This document shows positions 51,801 through 57,697 of a DNA stretch of 64,000 nucleotides, piece after piece (the first letter of the stretch is position 1; each line of letters starts with the position of its first letter). Position numbers and translations under genes: made by a program. The stretch is from JBGLNJ01 sp034434835 (GTDB taxonomy: Bacteria; Chloroflexota; Anaerolineae; Fen-1058). The stretch is from positions 11,309-75,308 of the forward strand of contig DAOTXX010000186.1 in assembly GCA_034434835.1 (NCBI GenBank). Direction: 5' to 3'. The notes beneath the pieces were generated by a model. That model was not told the origin of the DNA. It did not search any database and saw only the letters and a program-made list of their open reading frames with translations.

Positions 51801-54800
51801 CAACTGGCTCTGCAGCTCAGCCCTCTCAGCGGCAAACTGTTCGGCCATCGCACGCGACTGTTTTTGCGCAAGCTGCAAATCATTCGAGGTCTGCTGCAAT
51901 TGATTCTCAAGCTGCCGTTTCTCCGCCTCAGATTGGGTGGCGACGACCTGCAACTGACCCTGCAGTTCTGCCTTCTCCCTCTCGGCATGGTCGAGGGCTA
52001 CTTGGAGTTGCTCGCGCAGCGATTGCGCTTCATCCACGGCCTGGCGCAGTTGATGCTCAAGCCGCTGCTTTTCCGCTTCGGCTTGCGCCGTGATCACCTG
52101 CAATTGGCTTTCGAGTTGCTCGCGTTCCGCCTGTGACCGGGCAACCAGGTTTCGATGTTGCTCTTGCAATGACAGCAGCTCGCTCGCGGTGGCTTGCAGC
52201 CGGCCTTCGAGTTGTTCGCGTTCCGCCTGCGTCTGAGCCGAGGTCGTCAGCAATTGCTCGCGCAGCGATTGTGCTTCGTCCGTCGCCTGTCGCCATTGAT
52301 GCTCAAGCTGCTGCCTGTCCGCTTCGGCTTGAGCCATGACCATCTGCAACCGGCCTTCGAGTTGTTCGCGTTCCGCTTGCGCCTGAGCCGAGACCGTTTG
52401 CAGTCGCTCCTGCAGCGATTGCGTTTCGTCCGCCGCCCGGCGCAGTTGATGCTCAAGCTGCTGCTTCTCCACTTCGAATTGAGCCGCGACGGCCTGCAAC
52501 TGGCTTTCGAGTCGCTCTTTCTCCGCCTGCGCCTGAGCCGAGACCATCTGCAGTTGCTCACGCAGCGATTGTGCTTCGTCCGTCGCCTGTTGCCACTGAT
52601 GCTCAAGCCGCTGCCTGTCCACTTCGGCTTGAGCCGTGACCGCCTGCAATTGGCCTTCGAGTCGCTCGCGTTCCGCCTGTGACCGGGCAACCAGGTTTCG
52701 ATGTTGCTCTTGCAGTGACAGCAGCTCGCTCGTGGTGGCTTGCAGCCGGCCTTCGAGTTGCTCTTTCTTCGCCTGCGCCTGAGCCGAAGTCGCCTGCAGT
52801 TGCGCGTGCAGTGATTGTGCTTCGTCCGTCGCCTGTCGCCATTGATGCTCAAGCTGCTGCCTGTCCGCTTCGGCTTGCGCCGTGACCGCCTGCAGCCGGC
52901 CTTCGAGTCGCTCTTTCTCCGCCTGCGCCTGAGCCGAGACCGTCTGCAGTTGCTCGCGCAGCGATTGGGCCTCATCTGTTGCCTGTCGCCATTGATGCTC
53001 AAGCTGCTGCCTGTCCACTTCGGCTTGCGCCGTGACCGTCTGCAGTCGGCCTTCGAGTTGCTCTTTCTCCGCCTGTGCCTGAGCCGAGACCGTCTGCAGT
53101 TGCTCGCGCAGCGATAGCAGCTCACTCGACTTGGCTTGCAACTGGCCTTCGAGTTGCTCTTTCTCCGCCTGCGCCTGAGCCGAAGTCGCCTGCAGTTGCG
53201 CGTGCAGCGATTGCGTTTCGTCCGCCGCCCGGCGCAGTTGATGCTCAAGCTGCTGCCGCTCCGCTTCGGCTTGAGCCGTGACCGCCTGCAACCGGCTTTC
53301 GAGTCGCTCTCGCTCCGCCTGCGCCTGAGCCGAGGTCGTCAGCAATTGCTCGCGCAGCGATTGTGCTTCGTCCGTCGCCTGTCGCCATTGATGCTCAAGC
53401 TGCTGCCTGTCCGCTTCGGCTTGCGCCGTGACCGCCTGCAGCCGGCCTTCGAGTCGCTCTTTCTCCGCCTGCGCCTGAGCCGAGGTCGCCTGCAGTTGCG
53501 CATGCAGCGATTGTGCTTCGTCCGTCGCCTGTCGCCATTGATGCTCAAGCTGCTGCTTCTCCACTTCGAATTGAGCCGCGACGGCCTGTAATTGGCCTTC
53601 GAGTTGCTCTTTCTCCGCCTGTGCCTGAGCCGAGACTGCCTGCAGTTGCTCGTGCAACGATTGCGCTTCGTCTGCTGCCCGGTGCAGTTGATGCTCAAGC
53701 TGCTGCTTCTCCACTTCGAATTGAGCCGCGACGGCCTGCAACTGGCCTTCGAGTCGCTCTCGCTCCGCCTGCGCCTGAGCCGAGACTGTCTGCAGTTGCG
53801 CATGCAGCGATTGTGCTTCGTCCGTCGCCTGTCGCCATTGATGCTCAAGCTGCTGCCTGTCCACTTCGGCTTGAGCCGTGACCGCCTGCAACCGGCCTTC
53901 GAGTTGCTCGCGTTCCGCCTGCGATTGGACAACTAGGCTGCGATATTTCTCTTGCAGTGACAGCAGTTCGCTTGATGTGGCTTGCAGCCGACGTTCAAGC
54001 TGTTCTCGTTCCGCCTGCGTCTGAGCCGAGACTGCCTGCAGTTGCTCGTGCAACGATTGCGCTTCATCCACAGCCTGTTGCCATTGATGCTCAAGCTGCT
54101 GCCGCTCCACTTCGGCTCGAGCCGTGACCGCCTGCAACCGGCCTTCGAGTTGCTCTTTCTCCGCCTGCGCCTGAGCCGAAGTCGCCTGCAGTTGCGCGTG
54201 CAGCGATTGTGCTTCGTCCGTCGCCTGTCGCCATTGATGCTCAAGCTGCTGCCTGTCCGCTTCGGCTTGAGCCGTGACGGCCTGCAACTGGCTTTCGAGT
54301 TGCTCTTTCTCCGCCTGCGCCTGAGCCGAAGTCGTCAGCAATTGCTCGCGCAGCGATTGCACTTCGTCGGCAGTCTGGTGCAGTTGATGCTCAAGCTGCT
54401 GCTTCTCCACTTCGAATTGAGCCGTGACCGCCTGCAACCGGCTTTCGAGTCGCTCTTTCTCCGCCTGCGCCTGAGCCGAGACCGTTTGCAGTCGCTCATG
54501 CAGCGATTGCGTTTCGTCCGCCGCCCGGCGCAGTTGATGCTCAAGCTGCTGCCGCTCCACTTCGGCTTGAGCCGTGACCGCCTGCAACCGGCTCTCGAGT
54601 CGCTCTTTCTCCGCTTGCGCCTGAGCCGAAGTCGCCTGCAGTTGCGCGTGCAGCGATTGTGCTTCGTCCGTCGCCTGTCGCCATTGATGCTCAAGCTGCT
54701 GCTTCTCCGCTTCGGCTTGAGCCGTGACGGCCTGCAATTGGCCTTCGAGTTGCTCTCGCTCTGCCTGCGACTGAGCCGAGACCGTCTGCAGTTGCTCCCG

Positions 54801-56990
54801 CAGCAAGTGCAGCTCGTCGCTTGTTTCCTGCAGCCGAAGCAGATGCTGCCCCTTTTCTTCCTCAGCCTGCTGGCTGAGGGCGCGCAGCTCCTCACGAAGT
54901 GCCCAGGCTCCACGTGTCGCTTGCTGCAATTGATCTTGGAGCTGCGCTTTTTCCAACGCCGATCGATCGGTCACTGCCTGTAGTTGTTCCCGCAGCAACG
55001 ATAATTCGCCCGTAGCGGTCTGCAACTGGCCCTGCAGTTGAGCCTTCTCTGCCTCGAATTGGTCAACGGCATTTTCAAGCTGCGCTCGCAATAACCATAG
55101 CTCGCCCTCATAGCGAGCCTTGTCCGCCTTGGACTGACTCGTGACGACTTGTAACTGCTCGCGCAGAGCTTGGGCCTCACCTGATGCTTGTTGCAGGTGT
55201 CGCTGAAGCTGAGCCTGGTCCGCCTCGGACTGAGCCGTGATGGCGCGCAACTGCTCTTGCAGTGACTGATATTCTTCAACTGCTTGGTGCCATTTGCGCT
55301 GAAGCTGATCTTTTTCGACTTCGGAGCGATCGGTCAGCGCCCGAAGCTGCTCACGCAGCGACACCAGCTCGCTGGTCGTGGCCTGCAACTGGCCTTGTAA
55401 CCGCTCTTGTTCGGCTTGGGCTTGATCGGAGACGGCGCGCAATTGCCCGCGCAGCGTCTGAAGCTCATCAGCGGCCCGGTGTAGCTGATATTCGAACTGG
55501 GATTTTTCTGCTTGTGCCTGCTCGGTGGCAGCCTGCAACTGCTGCCGGAGGACTTGCATGCCCTCGGTGGCGCGATCCAGCCAGCCCTGGAGTTGGGCCT
55601 TTTCGATCTGCGACTGGTAGGCGTTCGCCTCCAGTTGCGCCTGAAGTGTCTGGATTTCGTCTGTTGCCTGCTGCAATTGAAATTGGAGCTGGCTTTTCTC
55701 CGTGTGAAGTTGCACCGTGACAGATTGCAGGCGATCCCTTTGGGCTTGCAGCTCGCTGGTCGCCGTCTGCAACTGGCCCTGGAGTTGGGTCTTTTCCAGT
55801 TGGAACTGCCCGGTGACAATTTGTATTTGCTCTTTCAGCGCATGCAGCTCGCTCGTTGTGACTTGTAGCTCATGGTGGGCGGTCTCCAACTGGCTGTGTA
55901 GGTGCTCCTTGTCTGCCTGTGATCGCTCAGTGACGGTCTGCAAGCGCTCCTGGAGAGCTTGGAGCTCGGCGGTTGTGCTGTGCAACTGGCTTTGAAGCTG
56001 ACTCTGTTCTGCCTGAGATTCTGTGATGACAAGATGGATTTGCTTTTGGAGCGACTGCAACTCGGCCGTCGCTGCCTGTAGCTGCACTTCGAGGTGTTCC
56101 TTTTCGGTCTGCGACTGACTGGTGACGGCCTGTAGACGCTTTCTCGCTGCGCGCAGTTCGCGAGTGCTTTCTTGCAGTTGGCCAAGCAGTTGATCTTTTT
56201 CCAACTGTGACCGGGTATGGGCGTCTTGCAGTTGTTCCCTCAGGGCAGTGACTTCGTCAGTCGCCTGTTGGAATTCTCGTTGAAGCTGAGCCTTTTCGGC
56301 CTGGGATTGGTCAACCAGTTCCTGCAGTTTGCTGCTGGCTGCCTGCAAATGATCCTGAAGCTGTTGCTTTTCTGTTTCCAATTGACGCGCTATAGCCTGG
56401 ATCTGCTCACGAAGCTCATCCCGTTCGTAGGTGACCGCCGTCAGTTGTCGTTGATGCTCGGTCTCTTCGGCCTGAACCTGTTGCCGGGCCACTTGCAGTT
56501 GCTGACGAAGCGCTGCCAGCTCACCGGTCGCCGCCTGCAATTGACTTTGGAGCTGGCTCTCTTTGGCCCGTGCCTGGCGAGCGAGCAACTGCGCTTGTTC
56601 ATGCAGGCTCTGTCGCTCACTCAAGGCCGCCTGCAATTGATTTTGCAGCTTGTCTTTTTCTGCCTCGAACTGATAGGTTATGGTTTGCAGTTGTTGGCGG
56701 AGGGCGTCCACCTCGCTGGCAGCAGCCTGCAATTGACTTTCGAGCTTGCTTCTCTCGATCTGCCAATCCTCGGAGACAATCTCTACTGACTCGAAGGGTA
56801 ACACAACCGGGTCAACTTCCAATGGCGGGAAACGCGAGGGCGGCTGACGTTGTGCTGGCGCCTGAGCGGAAATAGCTTGCAAGCGTCTTTTGAGGGCCTG
56901 CAAGTCACTTGTGGCAGAGTGCAGTTGGATTTGAGGTTCTCTGACTGTTGTGGGTGGCTCGCGTGATGCAGCTTCAGTGTGTATCGTCAT
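42834..56990 (-). CDS. giant coiled-coil protein (4,718 residues)
   Basis: One uninterrupted frame of 14.2 kb. After about 75 N-terminal residues without a signal peptide or membrane segment, almost the whole protein is coiled coil rich in Gln, Glu, Leu and Ala. The commonest unit is 32 residues (one 11-residue plus three 7-residue steps), of the form AEK.QLQ.QLQ.A..EL..L.EQLQAVT.QSQ. A central block has sixteen 50-residue units (32+18). Cys and Pro are rare. The tail (RSRASRKGDAL) is basic and unstructured. If one continuous helix, it would be about 0.7 micrometre long, comparable to a cell. Likely an intracellular filament, spacer or scaffold; no known family assigned. AAGGGGG lies 9 nt before the ATG. 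Promoter at 57514-57542 with a leader of about 0.5 kb. Confidence 0.88.
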   Translation of the reverse strand: MTIHTEAASREPPTTVREPQIQLHSATSDLQALKRRLQAISAQAPAQRQPPSRFPPLEVDPVVLPFESVEIVSEDWQIERSKLESQLQAAASEVDALRQQLQTITYQFEAEKDKLQNQLQAALSERQSLHEQAQLLARQARAKESQLQSQLQAATGELAALRQQLQVARQQVQAEETEHQRQLTAVTYERDELREQIQAIARQLETEKQQLQDHLQAASSKLQELVDQSQAEKAQLQREFQQATDEVTALREQLQDAHTRSQLEKDQLLGQLQESTRELRAARKRLQAVTSQSQTEKEHLEVQLQAATAELQSLQKQIHLVITESQAEQSQLQSQLHSTTAELQALQERLQTVTERSQADKEHLHSQLETAHHELQVTTSELHALKEQIQIVTGQFQLEKTQLQGQLQTATSELQAQRDRLQSVTVQLHTEKSQLQFQLQQATDEIQTLQAQLEANAYQSQIEKAQLQGWLDRATEGMQVLRQQLQAATEQAQAEKSQFEYQLHRAADELQTLRGQLRAVSDQAQAEQERLQGQLQATTSELVSLREQLRALTDRSEVEKDQLQRKWHQAVEEYQSLQEQLRAITAQSEADQAQLQRHLQQASGEAQALREQLQVVTSQSKADKARYEGELWLLRAQLENAVDQFEAEKAQLQGQLQTATGELSLLREQLQAVTDRSALEKAQLQDQLQQATRGAWALREELRALSQQAEEEKGQHLLRLQETSDELHLLREQLQTVSAQSQAEREQLEGQLQAVTAQAEAEKQQLEHQWRQATDEAQSLHAQLQATSAQAQAEKERLESRLQAVTAQAEVERQQLEHQLRRAADETQSLHERLQTVSAQAQAEKERLESRLQAVTAQFEVEKQQLEHQLHQTADEVQSLREQLLTTSAQAQAEKEQLESQLQAVTAQAEADRQQLEHQWRQATDEAQSLHAQLQATSAQAQAEKEQLEGRLQAVTARAEVERQQLEHQWQQAVDEAQSLHEQLQAVSAQTQAEREQLERRLQATSSELLSLQEKYRSLVVQSQAEREQLEGRLQAVTAQAEVDRQQLEHQWRQATDEAQSLHAQLQTVSAQAQAERERLEGQLQAVAAQFEVEKQQLEHQLHRAADEAQSLHEQLQAVSAQAQAEKEQLEGQLQAVAAQFEVEKQQLEHQWRQATDEAQSLHAQLQATSAQAQAEKERLEGRLQAVTAQAEADRQQLEHQWRQATDEAQSLREQLLTTSAQAQAERERLESRLQAVTAQAEAERQQLEHQLRRAADETQSLHAQLQATSAQAQAEKEQLEGQLQAKSSELLSLREQLQTVSAQAQAEKEQLEGRLQTVTAQAEVDRQQLEHQWRQATDEAQSLREQLQTVSAQAQAEKERLEGRLQAVTAQAEADRQQLEHQWRQATDEAQSLHAQLQATSAQAQAKKEQLEGRLQATTSELLSLQEQHRNLVARSQAERERLEGQLQAVTAQAEVDRQRLEHQWQQATDEAQSLREQLQMVSAQAQAEKERLESQLQAVAAQFEVEKQQLEHQLRRAADETQSLQERLQTVSAQAQAEREQLEGRLQMVMAQAEADRQQLEHQWRQATDEAQSLREQLLTTSAQTQAEREQLEGRLQATASELLSLQEQHRNLVARSQAEREQLESQLQVITAQAEAEKQRLEHQLRQAVDEAQSLREQLQVALDHAEREKAELQGQLQVVATQSEAEKRQLENQLQQTSNDLQLAQKQSRAMAEQFAAERAELQSQLQQAAIQAQTLGEQLQLVQAHATAENTQLHEQLEQATGELHQAQAESLSLREQLQAAVEQTEIEKSHLRQVTDELGSLREQLSAVTAQAEAERSQLHSQLQQTMNDREQLEATVSHVEAEKDRLRNQLQQTVGELQSLQEQMRAVTVQSEADKGRLRAELQQVMDEAQALREQFQAATTRFEVEQGQLERQLQQATSEWQSLQEQSRAWAEQSEAEKEKLEQQLEQVANNWQRLREYVEALVDQLQAERGQTPDQLQRLKLELYVLEEPPHTTAGQLQAGQRPARYQHKQTIDQLQTLKEIVGKLSAVPMTLQAITGRLRKLSQVQSINGRSHDRQQLQNELQAMAGELQEANAELQRSRVLLQVVADQYQADQNRLLNLWLRERGELQAAPEQPDVLASESEATRTQIPDWLRRAVGEIEILREQSRTFNAEKHQLEGRLRQATQDWQQSEAEKAQIQDALQRALAETDALREHERAISAQFQTEKERLQSELQRTAGELHHTTDELQRLREQLDTVISQSQAERDQLQTQLLGLQEQFRALSDHSEAERSQLQAHVQQVTGELLALQERLRAVVAQSEMEKGELGDQLRQAAEEIQTLRGQLEGVTLQAQAEREQLESQLQRASQEYQVLAGRFHQAVTQAEADQGRLASQLQQAQGELAAVQAQAQAETQQWQAEKAQLQTELAEAHDRLTALRATLTALDASFRNSLQAADQGLQTLRDQLQVVIQQAQAEKEQLESQLQAATTELQVAQEQWQTLAQQAQAEKAQLQDELQHTAADLQTLREQFSNLAHQSEVDKSRLEGELQAATHELQSMQERLQIVTGQAQSEKAQLQDELQQAMTDLQTIREQFLDLTHQSEAERTRLEGELQTATRELQSMQERLQIVTGQAQSEKAQLQDELQQATTDLQTLREQFLDLTHQSEAERTRLEGELQTARSELQAVIDQAQSDKARLQDALQQAATDLQALREQFLDLSRRSKVERHQLESQWQITTSELATLKEQFQTVTDQLQSERAEYERQLQVAADELLALQEQLRIKTLEAQADKARLQEQLQALSEQFQVVTEQSQAEKAQLLDRLQATASELQAVIVQSQTEREELQGQLGAKTIELQTLQEQFEALSARSQSEQAQLEGRWHQAVNELHALQERFESLSSQSRAESEQLQTQLHQAARELQTLREQFEAATAQAEIEKNRLNSQLQLMMDEREQLRAAVHHSEVDKSQLESLLRQTVGELQSLQEKMCAATVQAEADKGQLRSELHEAVEEAQVLREQLQAVAARFEMERTQLERQLQQAMGEAQALREQLQTVTIESEVEKGHLQAQFQEATGELLAVQERMRALTCQSEADQEQWQDRLQQVTRQVAALQEQLRTVSEQSEAEKAQHGQELQTLQRHLQAVMDEARSEQDQLRSRWREAVNELQMLKGRLRAEAGQWQAEKDQLQGRLYQAGSELEAVREQLRTLTGEAQAEQARLQALVAQLTGEVETLRNQLQVAAEQSQREKAELEDQLQSAAHELQILREQLDATTRQAQVENTELGSQLREALSAREALDEQLRQVTGQWRAERDQLEAQLRTASDELFSLREQLQTVGQQAEAEQAQLHQRLHRATGEIESLEEQLRAVTDRSQVEKEQLESQLRLATEQLQTLHEQLQATAQQSRVEKEQLEGQLADTTAQLQTLREQFESLSEHSRAERDQLHSQWQTASREAAALREQLQTATDQWQADKGQLESRLQQATAQTHTLLEQIQVITRQSQAEVNQLQAQLKEETDARLVLQDQLQSVTHLRQMEQGQFQQQLEQMESELQQLHAQLQTVTDQAHAEQARLLDQLRQAGGEAQALREEIRILTHQAQEEKERLQEQLRHSADELLAFQAQAQELAQQSQAEKDQLQSQLQAAHAEVQALLTRLQDVTDQSQADRSRLQEQLSQAAREIHTLQEQLQIVSEQSQAEREQLQGQLEAATGELAALREQYQGLADRSLAEQEQLENRWRLATDQVQTLRAELQAITQQSQAEKHQLESQLAVTTEQLQTLQEQFTTLSDQSRAEQDRLQSQWLASSQEVSTLREQLQAVLQESEADKRQLRDQLQQATGDLQQLSEQLRIVTEQAQSEQEAFGHQLRQVGDEAQSLREQLQAALEQSEMEKVHLRDQWQEAVRQASSLQQQLQVLAAQSQIEKQQLEQQLQQALNESQSLREQSRALAEQSVAEQAGLRSQLQDATREWQFLQERFKVATHQFKAEHARLRQQWQQAADEVHALREQLEAVDAQAMAEQARLQELLQQAQAESSALREQLQTVTAESAAEQSRLQSQLQQALGDAQLLHEQFQTVVQQAEADKSLLQGQLRQATSELQTLWDQVQSLTRQSQAEIHQLQSQLRGETNEKQALRDQLQSLARQSQAEQERFEHQLRLMGGELDALQTQLQAVTDQAQAEQERLQSQWRQAASQVQSLTQELSDATRQAQKDKEQLQEQLRDSATELAALRDQVQSQAQQAQAEKAQLQHQLQGARQELQTLLARLQNVTDQSEAEKGHFEERMSQAAHEIQTLREQLQVTSDQAQAEREQLESRLQVATGELLALQERHRSLAAQSQAEKEQLQTQLQQSAHEVLTLQQQLQAVADQLQTEKYQWQSRLQQTTGELHTLQEQLKAVTDRSWAEKGQLQNELQAAACELRALREQAEADTRQMQMDKLQLQSQLQQANQELSMMLERLQTVIGQSHAERSQLQYQLRQATDEIAALRGQLQALTETSQAEKEQAQSHLEATTHELLALQERYQALSEQAQAEKQQLESQARRSGDELAWLRSQLQTVTREALTKKHQLQDQLERANQQFEALQQQFQNVTAQMQTEKDQLHSNLQGALLEVQELREQLEAAADRPRVEKERLAQLRAATNEVQMLRQQLLALTERSQKEKEQLQSQLQMSKDELARLRASISESTTRYRLALQAAAGEVQMLREELEAVTGQPQTQRSRASRKGDALSSERWAPQRPL
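52000..54780 (-). repeat. block of sixteen 150-bp in-frame repeats in the giant coiled-coil gene
   Basis: Sixteen near-identical units encode 50 residues each; the anchor LEHQ(W/L) occurs once per unit, within a QAEADRQQLEHQW-like segment. Some units are interrupted by a SELLSLQE variant. DNA identity is high here and falls off on both sides, indicating recent tandem expansion or gene conversion. The edges are approximate. Confidence 0.85.
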
Positions 56991-57513
56991 GGGTTCCGAC
57001 CCCCTTTGCGTACAAGCTGCTTGACCCGTATCGAACGATCAACAACACTCAGTACACGGGTTGCTCAAGCCAAGATGGCTCCAGCATCTGGCGATATGAT
57101 GGCGGCCAAGGAGAGGAATGAATAAAAGGGATGAGGTTCCGACTTGCTCAGTCGGGATAGACAGCCAAGCTCGAAAACAATCAACAGACAAATGCTTGAG
57201 GCTTACATTCGATGAGGCTGCGGTGAGGATAAATGGCGTGGTCTGCTGCGCCGGGGGAGATGCACTCGATCGCGCGTGGCTCCACACGTCCCAAGATCGT
57301 GCCAACCCTCCCGAGTCAGCACAGCTTGACCCGATGCAACTTGGCGCAGGTAGAGCTTTCATTGGGCAGGTAGTGTGTCTACAACTCATGTCGGCTTCTG
57401 CCAGAGTAGCGCCATGGGGGCGGCACTGCTTTGGCACCAACCGCAATACCAGGTATCATTCCCACATTTGGCAAGTGCCACTTTTCGTGAGAACTTGGCC
57501 GACTTTGCATAAG

Positions 57514-57542
57514 ATTTTACATCGTTATACACATTTTGTCAA
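57514..57542 (-). promoter_or_regulatory. sigma70-type promoter of the giant coiled-coil gene
   Basis: Minus strand: perfect TTGACA (57537-57542), 17-nt spacer, TAAAAT (57514-57519). The start near 57507 gives a leader of roughly 515 nt. A plus-strand TTGACA at 57544-57549 abuts it. Confidence 0.75.
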
Positions 57543-57583
57543 ATTGACATATAGTTCTAACCAACCCATAACTTTATGGCATG

Positions 57584-57611
57584 TTGCATCTTGCGACTAG
57601 TGATGTATAAT
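57584..57611 (+). promoter_or_regulatory. sigma70-type promoter of the second NACHT-FGE gene
   Basis: TTGCAT (57584-57589), 16-nt spacer, perfect TATAAT (57606-57611), about 80 nt before the ATG. Confidence 0.68.
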
Positions 57612-57697
57612 CTATCTTGCCCGTTGTAATCATGTCATTATGTCGCACAAAGCAAAAAGCCATACGGCCTGATCAAGTCGTATGAGAGACGCCCCCC

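Larger units (their letters stand above)
56991..57697. other. divergent intergenic region of giant gene and NACHT-FGE gene
   Basis: About 700 bp without a gene. 57480-57660 is AT-rich and holds promoters for both directions. The rest (56991-57500) would be the long leader of the giant gene. The frames open here look like non-coding sequence, and I see no riboswitch I can name in the leader. Confidence 0.6.

Noticed and set aside
52000..54780. Regular repeats suggesting a CRISPR array
   Set aside because: The units are 150 bp, in frame and without unique spacers; they encode coiled coil.
43000..56900. Many long open frames on the plus strand and other minus frames across the giant coiled-coil gene
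   Set aside because: They are shadows of the repetitive codon pattern; their translations are Arg/Leu- or Arg/Ser-rich repeats without start signals.
57118..57600. A 160-residue plus-strand frame upstream of the second NACHT-FGE gene
   Set aside because: It runs across promoter sequence, has no ribosome-binding site and resembles no protein.
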